This document shows positions 1-10,173 of a DNA stretch of 64,000 nucleotides, one piece after another. Below the pieces are notes generated by a model, which saw only the letters and a program-made list of their open reading frames with translations, ran no database searches and was not told the DNA's origin. The stretch comes from Apodospora peruviana. Lineage: Eukaryota > Ascomycota > Sordariomycetes > Sordariales > Lasiosphaeriaceae. The translations under genes were made by a program, and so were the position numbers. The DNA lies in contig JAUEDM010000001.1 in the NCBI GenBank assembly GCA_033439685.1, positions 7,254,001 through 7,318,000 of the forward strand. Direction: 5' to 3'. Each line of letters opens with the position of its first letter. Within the stretch, counting starts at the first letter, position 1.

Positions 1-813
1 CGAGTTCGCGCCATGCTTGCTCTGCTTTGGGGCGAGAGAGACGACCATTGCGGCAAAGTGGCCTCCTCCGATCATGCAGAGAAAGACGTGGCGACCATTG
101 TAGGATGGTGGCGGGCCGCTTCCATCTTTGCTGACTTTGGGCATCGAGATCGGGGCAAGCTGTCTCGACTTGACCGCAGCGATAATATCGTCCTCCTTTT
201 CCAGCTCTTCCGGAGTGAATAGAACTCGGTATATACCAAATTGCATCTTTTCAGGCAGGGCAGGGGAGTTGAAGAATAGCAATGGGGGCTTCCCACTCCC
301 TCTCGGGTTTTTGGTCGAGACTTCCTCCTCACCCTCGGCATTTGTTGGATTGCGTTTGTCGGCTAGTGTGGCCTGCTTTTTCAACAGTGCAGTGAGTGTT
401 GTTTCTTTGCGCGCGGTCTCGTCATCTTCGTCGTCGCTGTCTGATGTGTCGGAGCCGGAAATGCTCTCGTCCAGATCACCGACGAGCTTCTCAAACTCGC
501 CCTCGGATACCGGATTAAGACCGTATAGCTTCTGCTTCAGGTTGTAATGATGGATGTCGGTTTTGAGGTGGTCTCTCTGCTCCTGGACCGTGACGAAGGA
601 CAAGTTGCAGAGAGAACAGGCCTGTGACCCTACGACGGTGTCAGAAACGCTCGGAGCTGGACTCTGCGAGCGAGATGGGGATGGCGTCTGTTCGATCGGC
701 TGCTGTGCTTGTAACCCCGCGTCGGCCCTGAGCGAGAGTGAGTTGAGGATTTCGGGAGGGAGGTCGTAGAGGTACAGCGGGCGCCTTAGGATCTCGTCCT
801 GTTTCTTCTCCAT
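1..813 (-). CDS. vms1: Vms1/ANKZF1 peptidyl-tRNA hydrolase, N-terminal part (runs off the window edge)
   Basis: The frame reads from an ATG at 813 down to base 1 with no stop: 271 codons of a longer gene. It starts MEKKQDEILRRPLYLYDLPP. A C2H2 finger of the U1/matrin type follows (Cys66, Cys69, His82, His88; CxxC-x12-H-x5-H), then an acidic linker, then the beginning of the VLRF1 fold ending in a GGGHFAAMVVS segment. This order is that of yeast Vms1 and human ANKZF1, which act in ribosome-associated quality control by releasing stalled nascent chains from tRNA and also respond to mitochondrial stress. The catalytic Gln of VLRF1, the ankyrin repeats and the VCP-interacting helix would lie beyond the left edge and cannot be checked. 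No intron is seen in this part. The family call is confident; completeness is unknown. Confidence 0.9.
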   Translation of the reverse strand, partial: MEKKQDEILRRPLYLYDLPPEILNSLSLRADAGLQAQQPIEQTPSPSRSQSPAPSVSDTVVGSQACSLCNLSFVTVQEQRDHLKTDIHHYNLKQKLYGLNPVSEGEFEKLVGDLDESISGSDTSDSDDEDDETARKETTLTALLKKQATLADKRNPTNAEGEEEVSTKNPRGSGKPPLLFFNSPALPEKMQFGIYRVLFTPEELEKEDDIIAAVKSRQLAPISMPKVSKDGSGPPPSYNGRHVFLCMIGGGHFAAMVVSLAPKQSKHGANS

Positions 814-1411
814 AGCGTTGGTTTCTCACTCGAGGCGCGCTGTCGAGTGCTTTGAGTCTGGGCGAGAAAGTTGACGATAGAGGGGTTGTCGCATTCATGG
901 ACAGCTTCCGATTTGTGGTGGGGCAAGCTTTATATGCGACTCCAAGGGACCAAGTTAGTCACACCGACCGAAGCTGTGGTTTAACCCTAACCCCTCTTTG
1001 CTTCAACCCCGGCAACTGAAGGTATCTATGGTCTTTCTTCATTCCAACAAGACTGAGAAGGTTGTCTGCCGTGATGTTCAACTCCGTGATCACTGAATCA
1101 TGTTGGAAGATGTGTCTGGCTGGAATACAATATAAGCGTGGTCAAAACGAAGCTCGATATCACAATGTTTTCAAAGTTGGATGGAACTGTATATCGATTC
1201 CTAGCATGTCACAGCAATGTTTGTATGGTGCGTTCAAGTAAAAGGCTTGGAATGGATCCAAATGTTATCGAGGTAATATATTAGTAGAAATCTCAAGTAT
1301 CTACCCTGCTATGCCCTCCTATCTGGTGTCGGTGAATGACACCCGGAGCTGTCTCCCAAATCATCATCAGATTCATTGCTGGTCGAGGCCGGTGGTGTCG
1401 GTGGCGTGACG
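814..1411. other. Intergenic: vms1 promoter and 3' flank of the next gene
   Basis: No convincing gene. The stretch carries the upstream region of vms1 (minus strand) and the 3' flank of the minus-strand gene at 1412-2143. A short open frame ending at 1309 in another frame encodes an acidic Ser/Asp-rich stretch (SNESDDDLGDSS). It could be an alternative C-terminus of that gene if an intron were missed, but I could not place good splice sites. Confidence 0.5.
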
Positions 1412-2143
1412 CTAACTCTCGGAATGTTTTCCACCGCAAAGCTGGAGAAGAGTCGGCTCATGAACACGGGGCGATGGCCTGTCGAGCTCGTCCTCATAGA
1501 CAAGAGATTTGTCAGTTTCGGGGAGTTCCGCTTGTGATCCGGCACCTGGACCTTCACCCCCTGATGACGTCTCTAGCTCCGCCATATACTCTGTAGTAGT
1601 GGGCTTAGACGGCTCTCTAATACTGGCCAAGTTCGGCGGTCTTGCGGGCGGTGAAAGAGGCGGCTTGAACCAAGCCGTCCACTCCAATGTCTTGGTCCTG
1701 ACATTCTCCAGCCGGTCCATCAGCTCGCCAGTTCGCACCGATGGCCGTGAAGCCAGCTGGTTGCCTAGCATGACGAGCTCAAGGCGATTGGTCATTGCGT
1801 GCTGCATAATGGGAGCTGGTCTGCCGAATATCTCGCTCTCAGGAATCTGGGCTGCCGAGACCGGTTCCGGCCAGTTCATACGATTCTTGAAGGACCAGTA
1901 GTTCAGGACCACGCTCAGCATGTCCACGTCCACCCTCTTCTCGAGCTGGTACCAATTGCGGCAGTGCCTGCAAAAGCCATAAACAAACTCCGTTCTGGGT
2001 CGGTCGTTCAGTCGCTTGTACCATCGAGCGCAGCTGGTCAACAGCCCGTCCTTCTGCCCTCCCCTGAGCTCGCTCGCTGGACATACAGTCTCCTGCCGGC
2101 CATGGCCGCAGACAGTGTACACTCTCTTGTAAACGGTAGACAT
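1412..2143 (-). CDS. Cys/His-rich hypothetical protein
   Basis: I do not recognise this gene. The frame is open further upstream (to 2239), but I start it at the ATG at 2143 (MSTVYKRVYTVCGHGRQE), giving 243 residues, because the upstream extension looks like leader sequence. The N-terminal 70 residues hold spaced Cys/His residues (YTVCGHG, ETVCPAS, LLTSCARWY, GFCRHCRNWY) that could bind a metal. The middle is helical, with a Trp-rich patch. The C-terminal third is Pro/Ser/Glu-rich and probably disordered. The true C-terminus is uncertain: another frame between 1309 and 1557 also looks protein-like, so a missed intron is possible. It lies head to head with the pirin gene. Confidence 0.55.
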   Translation of the reverse strand: MSTVYKRVYTVCGHGRQETVCPASELRGGQKDGLLTSCARWYKRLNDRPRTEFVYGFCRHCRNWYQLEKRVDVDMLSVVLNYWSFKNRMNWPEPVSAAQIPESEIFGRPAPIMQHAMTNRLELVMLGNQLASRPSVRTGELMDRLENVRTKTLEWTAWFKPPLSPPARPPNLASIREPSKPTTTEYMAELETSSGGEGPGAGSQAELPETDKSLVYEDELDRPSPRVHEPTLLQLCGGKHSES

Positions 2144-2339
2144 GCTGGCTTCTTGCTGATACTTACCGTGGCGAAATAGAAATAAAATATCCGATATCAG
2201 TTGCCCTTTCTGGCAAGATATCAGACCAGCAATATGCAAAAGAGTCTGTAAGTCCAGCTAACTAAATTTGCACTGAAATTCGCATGCTTGAACGAGCATG
2301 TCGTTTTTATATAACGCGAAATTCCGTAACAATGGGGAG

Positions 2340-2367
2340 AACAAAGCCATTGTTGGATGGCTTTGTT
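2340..2367. repeat. Perfect 11-bp inverted repeat (hairpin)
   Basis: AACAAAGCCAT at 2340-2350 is followed by a 6-nt loop and its exact complement at 2357-2367. It sits in the shared upstream region of two divergent genes. Function is unknown; it could be a foldback remnant or a symmetric protein-binding site. Confidence 0.8.
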
Positions 2368-2906
2368 GGTCAACGTCAAACTGCAACAATTGAGAAAATA
2401 GAAGCGGTTCTAACAAAGGAAAGAAAGTGTTCTTCATACAGCATGCTGCGCGGCATGAATCCTTACGTGACTCGATACTCCTTCCTCCTGCGTTGGAACA
2501 AGGAGGCGTAAGAAAGTCATCTCCATTTGTCCAGGGGAAACGACGAAAACTGAGCTACATGGCTCACTCGCGGTCTCCGGACTGTGTACCCCGTATGGGT
2601 TCTGAACGAGGAAACCCGGCTGTGTTCGCACATCGACGGGATTGGTGGTTTGTGATTCGATCTCGGCTTTGTTCGGTGTGGGTGAAAAGGTGCTGTAGCT
2701 GTACACTACGGAAAGGTGGATATGACTAAGGCCTTCAAGGCCTGTAATCATCAGGTAATCATGCCTAATAATTGTTCTCGGCAGCTAGGCGCACCCCGCA
2801 TCACCAGGCTCTTTCTTTGTCAGTTGTGAGCAATCACAAGGTTCTTTCCACGCGCAAAAGAGTTCTTGATCGTAATGGAGCCAGAAGGTAAGGTACTCCG
2901 TAGAAG

Positions 2907-2942
2907 ACCAGATTTGTGACCAAATTTGGGACCAGATTTGAG
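2907..2942. repeat. Three imperfect 12-bp tandem units
   Basis: Units of the form ACCARATTTGKG follow one another at 2907, 2919 and 2931, with one or two differences each. The array lies upstream of the pirin start. Confidence 0.75.
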
Positions 2943-3098
2943 ACCAAGTGGGGGATTTCTCTGTATACCTACACAAGGCAGGTTCCATCTCATTCATCCA
3001 TTGGCAATGCTCATCAAAGCATTTCCTCATCATCGTCAAATCCACCGTCCTCACGAGCTGCTTCTCGATCTATCTCAACAGGTTCAGTTTGCCTATAT

Positions 3099-4172
3099 AT
3101 GAAGCACTTTACTCTCTTCTTGTCTTTTTTATTCGTTTTTCTAATTTCCATCGTCACCTACAATTACAATCCAGACTTGAAATCATTACTGCTCCAAAGT
3201 AGTTCACTTATCGCTGCACAAATATCATCTCTGTCCTACAGAAACATTACAATCCCCTTTATCACAGATACAGAGCAACAGCAAGACTCGATGCTCAACA
3301 CAGTCAAAAACACAATGACCAAGACACTTTCCCACGCAAAGATAACCCCCCACCGGTCAGCAAGCCGGGGGCATGGCGATCACGGCTGGCTCAACACCTA
3401 CCACTCGTTCAGCTTCGCCGACTGGTACAACCCAAAGTACAACGGCTTCGGCGCCCTGCGGGTGCTCAACGAGGACTGCGTCAAGGCCAACTCGGGCTTC
3501 CCCACGCACCCGCACCGGGACTTTGAGATCTTCAGTTACATCCTCTCGGGCGAGCTCACGCACCGCGACTCGATGCTCAAGAAGGGTGCCGAGGGTGGCC
3601 AGTCGGACCGCTTCTACCGCATGCGCCGCGGTGACGTGCAGTTCACGACCGGAGGCACGGGCATCGCGCACTCGGAGTTCAATGAGCACAGGTCGGAGAC
3701 GGTTCACTTCCTTCAGATATGGGCGCATCCGTGGCGAAGGGGGCTGACGCCGCGGTATCACACGCGGCACTTTGACGACGCGGACAAACGCAAGGGCTTC
3801 GTCAACATCCTGAGCCCGCTCAAGGGCGGCGTTGATGCGTCCCCGGAACAGGAGAAGGTCGCTGAGCCTACACTGCCCGATACAATCCCTATCCATGCGG
3901 ATCTTGTTATGGCTGCTGGTATCATCGCACCGGGCAACACGTTTGAGTGGAATGTCGGTGCGAAGGCGACCGAGGCCAGTAACCGCAAAGTTTATGTCCA
4001 TGTGCCGATGACCAAGGGCGGCAAGGCAAGAGTCCGAATTGACGCAAGGGACGACGCGGTTCTCGAGGAGGGCGACGGCGCGTTTGTGGACGGCGTTAAT
4101 GCCGGCGACAAGCTGTCGGTAGAGAGTATCGGCGAGGCAGAGGCAGAGGTAGTCGTTTTGGATACGGCATAA
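3099..4172 (+). CDS. Pirin family protein (cupin fold)
   Basis: A single exon of 357 residues. From about residue 80 the sequence is a pirin/YhhW-type bicupin: HGWLNTYHSFSFADWYNPKY, then FPTHPHRDFEIFSYILSGELTHRDS, which holds the metal-binding HPHRD and the downstream Glu/His, then GDVQFTTGGTGIAHSEFN. The C-terminal cupin is more divergent, as usual. Family members bind iron; some act as quercetinases or as transcriptional cofactors, and which applies here is not known. The start is uncertain. The ATG at 3099 adds a hydrophobic segment (FTLFLSFLFVFLISIVTY) that would act as a signal anchor. An ATG at 3291 would give a soluble protein of the usual pirin length. The frame is open still further upstream. 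Confidence 0.88.
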   Translation: MKHFTLFLSFLFVFLISIVTYNYNPDLKSLLLQSSSLIAAQISSLSYRNITIPFITDTEQQQDSMLNTVKNTMTKTLSHAKITPHRSASRGHGDHGWLNTYHSFSFADWYNPKYNGFGALRVLNEDCVKANSGFPTHPHRDFEIFSYILSGELTHRDSMLKKGAEGGQSDRFYRMRRGDVQFTTGGTGIAHSEFNEHRSETVHFLQIWAHPWRRGLTPRYHTRHFDDADKRKGFVNILSPLKGGVDASPEQEKVAEPTLPDTIPIHADLVMAAGIIAPGNTFEWNVGAKATEASNRKVYVHVPMTKGGKARVRIDARDDAVLEEGDGAFVDGVNAGDKLSVESIGEAEAEVVVLDTA

Positions 4173-4701
4173 TAGGACGGCAGCTGGCTCGACGCTTTGG
4201 GCCATGACCTGCAACCTTAATTTACTTTTACTGTATATTAGAAACCTAGATGCAATAGAAGCTTGATAACCAAACATGGAATCGTATTTGCCGCCCCGGG
4301 GTGCATTCGGTCGGCGGAGCCTAAATAATTGTATGTGGTAATCAAATCGCCATGTCACGGGTCAATGTAGAATATAACCGCTCCCGTTATATTCTTGGGC
4401 TATAGTGTGTACATAGTATCTCGCCACTTCTAGACGCCGATTTCCACTGCCGCGTTCTCCTGGATATCGCAGTTCGCAAACGATGTTTGTTTATATATCT
4501 AAATGCGTATGGGTGTTGATGTGTATATGGTATATCGCCTCCGGCATATCGAAACAGCAGACACAGCCATACCCCTTGCCACGAGAGATGTAGCACTACA
4601 GAGAAGACTGTTAAAAGGCCCAGACCTGCCCTGACCCAGGGAGGTCATCTTTACATCCCCAACTGCCAAGATTCCTTCCTCCGCCCAGTAAACTCGCAGA
4701 A
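4173..4701. other. Intergenic: 3' end of the pirin gene and promoter of the DUF1996 gene
   Basis: No gene is supported. The segment just upstream of 4702 is C/T-rich, as is common before fungal start codons. Confidence 0.5.
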
Positions 4702-5805
4702 ATGAAGTCGTTCGCCGTCGCCGCCGCCGCCGCCCTGGGCCTCATCGCCCCCGTGCAGGCTGGCCTCCGCTTCGGGTGCTCATCCCTCACCATCCAGCGT
4801 GCCGACCCCGTCGTCGAGCCCGGCAAGGTGTCGGCCCATCTCCACCACATCGTCGGCGGCAACGCCTTCAATCTAACGATGGAGGGCGACGTCGGGTCCC
4901 GGGGCACCTGCACGACGTGCGAGATGGCCGAGGACTTCTCCAACTACTGGACGGCCGTGCTCTACTTCAAGCACCCGACCAACGGCACCTACCACCGCGT
5001 GCCGGTCAAGGCCAACGCGGCCCTCGCGTCCGGCACCACGGGCGGTATGACCATCTACTACACCCAGTTCGACTTCAACAAGGACAACGTCAAACAACGG
5101 CCCATCAAGGCCTTCCCGCCCGGCTTCCGCATGACGGTCGGCAGCCCGACCACCTCGACCCTGGCCCAGGCCAAGTCCCATGTTGGTCTGCGGTACAACT
5201 GCCTGACCACGCTGATCAACCGCGGCGCCGAGATGGTCGACTTCCCGACCAAGCCGTGCCCGGCTGGCATCTTCGCGGTGCACCACTTCCCCGCCTGCTG
5301 GGACGGCAAGAACCTCGACTCGCCCGACCACCAGTCGCACATGTACAACACCATCACCCGTGACGGCTTCACCGACGCGCCCGCCTGCCCGGCGTCGCAC
5401 CCGGTCCGCATGCCCCAGGTCACCTACGAGACCGTCTGGGACACGACCCAGTTCAACAGCATGTGGAAGGAGTCGGCCGACGGCAAGCAGCCGTTTGTCT
5501 GGAGCTTCGAGGGCAGCAGCGGCTATGGTACGCATGCCGACTACATGTTCGGCTGGAAGGGCGATTCGCTCCAGCGCGCCATGGACAAGGATAACTGCTT
5601 TTATGACGGTTGTGGCTCCATCCAGAAGCAGCAGATGACTGTTGCCAACAAGTGCACCGTCAAGGATTATGTTCGCGAGAACATTGATGGCTGTAAGTTT
5701 TCCTGCCAACCTGTGAAACTGATTAGCATACTGACACTTTAAACAGGGGTCAAACATCTTCCGGGCATGGAAGCGCCCATGATCAAGGGCCGTCGCGCTG
5801 TCTAA
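4702..5805 (+). CDS. Secreted DUF1996 protein
   Basis: Exons 4702-5692 and 5747-5805; the intron is GTAAGT...ACAG with a CTGAC branch site. The protein is 349 residues. A clear signal peptide (MKSFAVAAAAALGLIAPVQA) is followed by the DUF1996 domain over nearly the whole length. Hallmarks include HLHHIVGGNAFN, CTTCEMAEDFSNYWTAVLYF, FPPGFRMTVG, the FPACWDGKNLDSPDHQSHM segment and, after the splice, GWVKHLPGMEAPM near the end. These are secreted or cell-surface proteins of filamentous fungi, sometimes fused to WSC domains. No WSC domain is present here. The biochemical role is unknown. The splice is required to complete the conserved C-terminal Trp. Confidence 0.93.
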
Positions 5806-6556
5806 ATATGTAGTACCATCTTGAAGCCAGAACCTGCGGGGGGATCGATCTCCTTTTCCCTCAACTCCGTATATTTGTAGCGCTCATAACTCGTGGCCCT
5901 TGAAGGCAACACTATCCCAAACATTCTTTCAGTCGCGGTGATGGTGTGCAGTGTACTGGGTTATCGTATCGTGCACTATTGTCGTAGTCGTAATGCGGAG
6001 TCGTGTCGCATGTGAAACTCGCGCACCCACACAAAAACCTTCCTCACCTCGACTCAACTGTGTGAAAATCGATGGCAACGAAAGCAGTAAAGGCGTTTTT
6101 GTTCCAAAAATTCCCTAGTCAGCCGTAGCCAGCTAGGAGCGGTCAGGTATGTAGTTTTCAACTAGCAAAAACGTGATCTCGGACGAATCCTCACTGATAC
6201 ACGTAAAACCTCTGCACCGGGATGGGAAAGAAAAAGAAGAGGGAGAAAGATTTGGAGGGGCAGGGCGAGAATAAATACCCTTCTGCAGTGGTCTGTGCGC
6301 ACAGGCAAACACTAAACAGTGGCAACGGAAGGTGGGACAGGCGTCAGGCACCTTGCAGGCATCATAAGTCCCATTACTTCCAATAAAGCGGTTGTGCTTT
6401 GCAAATGTAGAATTATTCAGTCCGAGGAGATCATCTACAACATAAATAATCGAGCTCGTCAGCGTTGTATTTATTTTGTTTTGATTTTCTGCTTATTAGT
6501 TGACATAGACTTCAAAATCAGCTACCACCAGTGAATACCGAAAGGCCGCACAAAGA
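5806..6556. other. Intergenic
   Basis: 3' flank of the DUF1996 gene and promoter of the DUF7704 gene. I see no gene or structured element. Confidence 0.5.
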
Positions 6557-7225
6557 ATGACATCCCAACTCCCTGCGTTTCCGCGCTTTGTTTTCAGTGT
6601 ATTCGAGCCCATCTCCATGTAAGCAAGCACCTGCCTGTAGATTCCATCCCATTGATCTACGAGCTTCCCTTTCTTCACAATGCGAACAAAGCTGATGCAA
6701 GCACCAACCATCCATGTAAAATAAAAACAGTCTAGCGGGCACGATCGGAGCCGTCTTTACGCCGGAGTGGTTCTTCTCGGAACAGATTCCGGCACTCACC
6801 AACACTTCTGCCGTGAACCCACCCATCAACGCAAACAGCCGTCTCGTGACACAACAGCTTGGTAACACGTATGGCGTGGCTGCTCTGGTCGGGATAGCCG
6901 TGCTCTACACGACGTCGGAAATCAAAGTGGTTAGGAACTATCTCATCGCGCTCTGGATCATGGATATCGGCCATGTCGTGATCACGTATCTCGCGCTGGG
7001 CCACGAGCGGGCCATGGCGGTGGGGCAGTGGAATGCTATGACCTGGGGTAATATTGGTGCTACGGTGAGTTTTGATTTTGCAGCGGACATGAGATGGAAT
7101 ATCGCGGCATTTGCTGACAATCGCGACAGGTATTTCTGTTCATAGTGAGAAGTCTGTATTTTCTTGGTCTGTTTGGGTCGGAGCACCAGAAGTCGAGGTC
7201 TTCTCTAGGAAGAAAGGCGCTGTAA
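6557..7225 (+). CDS. DUF7704-like small integral membrane protein
   Basis: Exons 6557-6618, 6731-7064 and 7130-7225, giving 163 residues. Exon 1 encodes MTSQLPAFPRFVFSVFEPIS and splices through an ATT codon to LAGTIGAVFTPEWFFSEQIP. The first intron starts GTAAGC and ends ACAG. The second starts GTGAGT, has a CTGAC branch site, and ends GACAG. Four hydrophobic segments follow the pattern of the fungal DUF7704 family: the FEPIS segment, YGVAALVGIAVLYT, YLIALWIMDIGHVVITYLAL and VFLFIVRSLYFLGLFG. The tail is basic. The role is unknown, but members are frequent near secondary-metabolism and stress genes. The gene is easily missed, since no single frame covers it and exon 2 alone lacks a Met start. 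Confidence 0.82.
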
Positions 7226-7899
7226 GTGTGGTGGGCTGTACAGGTTACCTAGGTGGTGGATAATTGGGAAACACTGGGCTGCGAATCCGATTTGCAAAGT
7301 CTTAACATTCCCCCGGTTTTCATGCCTCCCAGCAGCGCGTCTGTAAGTGTTCCATTGTTGGCTTACTTGTCCTCCACTGGTTGCCGTGGAGCTCAGCTAG
7401 AGAATGAAACTTAGAACACTCTTTCTCCTCGTAAGAGCTCTGGCGATCCAAATGATAAAGGAAAACGGTCGGGAAAATATCTAGAGTCAAAGTCCGGGGT
7501 TAAGTCCGGGGCAACTGGCAAGCGCAGCCCCGCAACTGAACTGGCGTTGCCTCTGATTTGCCCACGGCATGTCGTCACCAGAGAACGCGGGTATTGGAAC
7601 AGCGATTGCTTACCTAAGCTACTTCAGCTGGGTTAATGCCGTGGATGAATGATCCGATTGTTCAACCATCCTCTTTGACAACTTCACCCGTCCATTTATA
7701 ACTACCCGTCAGTCAAGACATCATTCTAAGATAGCCCTTGGAAATAAATCGTTCACCTACTTTAATACCATTTCTGGACTGCAACTGCCGACTCTAGCGT
7801 GGTTCGTCTTGTTTCTGAGATAGGTAGCCTGTCGGCTCATTCGGCTAGGATATCGCAACTGCTTCAACGACGTTTCATAGAGAGAGCTGATCGGCAGCA
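7226..7899. other. Intergenic
   Basis: Spacer between the DUF7704 gene and the WD40 gene, both on the plus strand. No gene or notable element is seen. Confidence 0.5.
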
Positions 7900-10173
7900 A
7901 TGAGCGCTCGGCGTATGAGAGCTGACGACAGGGCTCGACTTTCTGGTGATGGGGACGATGAACAAGAGTCTGTTGAGGACTTAGCTCCTTTTCCTCAGGA
8001 ACTGGCTGACGCGGTCCGGCAATATCACGCCGCTCCTGATGAAGACGAGGATGATGACCAGGAATACGTTGATGAGGTAGACGACGAGGATGTAGAGGAC
8101 GAGGATGACGATGACGATGAGTTTATGGGTTTGTTTTTCTCGCGAGTGCCATCATCCGCATTGCCCACAGTTCTGACCATCACTCCAGATGCTGAAAGTG
8201 GCGAGATCGAGCTGGAGGTGATGTTTGAGGAGATGAGGGGCGAAGACGCACAGGATGGCAACAACGATGATGATGACGATGATGCAGACGGGCAGCACAC
8301 GCTACATCGTAGAATACTGAGATTGATAAGTGGTCAGCGGACACTCCCCGCAACCAACGGTGATGGTGAGCTGATGGAACACGATGCTGACATTCGCTAA
8401 TAGGCCAAAACGGACCTGCGTTCCTTACCCAGCATCAAATTCTCGCTTTACTTCGGGGTCAAGACCCTCGCCAGGCGCTATTCGACGACGATGACGACGA
8501 CGATTACAACCCATGGTCGTCTAGGAGACGGAGGCCGGAGCCACCACTTGACCCCAATAGGTTTCCCAAAGTTCCAAGCGAAGAGGGCCGGAAATTGATG
8601 GAATCTGGGTTTTTTGGGGCCTTTGATTCGAGGGAGCCCGACACCAAAAGACTCGCTCGCAGGATTCTTGATCGGGAGTTGGGCCTGGGCGGGGGATCTG
8701 GGCTCAAGACCAACCAGGGCATGATGGCTCAGGTATGGATCGAATGGCTTCACCTCCTTCGGGTGGAACTCGTACTAATACCCCCTTTCCGCAGCAAATG
8801 ATTCCGTCGACGAATCCAGAGATGATCATACACTATGATGACCCTGTCTGCTGTGGGCAGTTCTCAGACGATGGCAACTTCTTCTATGCATGTGTAAAGG
8901 TGAGCCCCCTCCAGGCTATCTTCGAGAAATGGTATGCTAATTGGGCCAGGACTACCGAGTTCGTCTCTACGACACGTCAAATCCGTACAACTGGAGGCAC
9001 TACAAGACCGTCACTTATCCCTTCGGCCAGTGGACATTGACAGATGCAGCCCTCAGCCCCGACAACAAATGGCTTGCCTTCTCATCACTGCAAAGCAGCG
9101 TGTGCTTCGCGCCCACAGACCCAAATGACACCGGAGATCCTTACTCTCTTGAACTTGGAAATACAGGCATGCAGACTGGATGGAGACATGGTTCGTTCGC
9201 CATTTATAGTGTCAAATTCTCGGGAGACGGCCGGAATATTGTGGCTGGCACTGGCGATGATTCCATCGTTGTCTACGATATCGAACGACGCCAATCCGTC
9301 CATAAAGTAAACGGACACGATGACGACGTCAACGCCGTATGCTTTGCCGACAGGCTCTCCCCTCACATTCTCTACTCCGGCTCGGACGATTGCACCATCA
9401 AGGTATGGGACACACGCAGCATGGGTGACGGTAGGGAAGCTGGTGCGTTCGTCGGCCACGTTGAAGGGATAACCTATATCGACAGCAAAGGCGACGGGCG
9501 CTACATCCTCAGCAATGGGAAAGATCAGAGCATGAAGCTGTGGGATCTGCGGATGGCCATGTCAACGTCCAAGTACGAAGAGTCTGACGCTTCGCGGGTC
9601 ACGCGGACGCGGAGACACGTCTATGACTATCGGATGGGCCCGTATAACGAGCGCCGATGGTTTAAGCACCCGCACGACAACTCGCTCGTGACGTTCCGTG
9701 GCCACCGGGTCCAGCGGACGCTGATCCGGTGTCACTTTTCGCCTCCCGGAAGCAGCAACTCCCGATACGTGTACTCGGGCAGCTACGATGGCTTGGTTTA
9801 CGTCTGGAATATGGATGCCACCATCGCAGCCAGAATCGACGTCAAGAGTGCTACCGAGGGGCTGAGGCCATCGCTCAACAGCCGCTACCGGGTGCACCGC
9901 TACTACGATCGCGGTGATGAGTGGGTTACTCTTGTTCGCGACGTTGGTTGGCATCCGAATGCTCCTCTCCTTGTTGGTAAGTTACACGACTTCATTTTCT
10001 GCCGTCTTGGCTCTTAATCTGACGTGTTGTTAGCTTCCGCGTGGAATGGACCAGGTGCTGACGACGCAGGGACTGCCTCGCTGCACTCGTTCAACGAGAA
10101 CGAGGCGGACGAGGCAGAGCCCGGGATGGGTCTTTCGGTGGACGAAAAGCTTTCTGCGGTAAGCTTTGCCTAA
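7900..10173 (+). CDS. WD40 protein of the DCAF11 (WDR23)/LEC14B family
   Basis: Five exons: 7900 to about 8329-8365, 8404-8732, 8795-8899, 8950-9976 and 10034-10173. The first donor is ambiguous: 8330, 8360 or 8366 all keep frame, and the best-consensus one (8366, GTGAGC) would leave only a 38-nt intron. The N-terminus is strongly acidic (runs of Asp/Glu around residues 45-75). It is followed by ILALLRGQDPRQALF, then the propeller with repeats such as GDDSIVVYDIERR, SGSDDCTIKVWDTRS, SNGKDQSMKLWDLR and SGSYDGLVYVWNM. The architecture and the GFFGAFDSREPDTKRLARRI linker match DCAF11/LEC14B. These are substrate receptors of CUL4-DDB1 ubiquitin ligases; human WDR23 targets NRF2 independently of KEAP1. 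The fungal substrate is unknown. The last exon gives an acidic tail after the propeller. Confidence 0.88.

Larger units (their letters stand above)
2144..3098. other. Divergent promoter region, with a hairpin and a short tandem repeat
   Basis: This is the spacer between the Cys/His-rich gene (-) and the pirin gene (+). It holds a perfect 11-bp inverted repeat at 2340-2367 and three tandem 12-bp units at 2907-2942. A TATA-like CTATATATG abuts the chosen pirin start at 3099. No gene is supported. Confidence 0.5.

Noticed and set aside
981..998. Telomere-like CCCTAACCC words
   Set aside because: Only about two units, flanked by ordinary genes; chance occurrence.
2144..2239. In-frame upstream extension of the Cys/His-rich gene
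   Set aside because: The 32 added residues have leader-like composition and include a GTAAGT; the downstream ATG precedes the Cys/His motif more plausibly.
8025..8300. Ser-rich minus-strand frame
   Set aside because: Antisense of the Asp/Glu-rich N-terminus of the WD40 protein.
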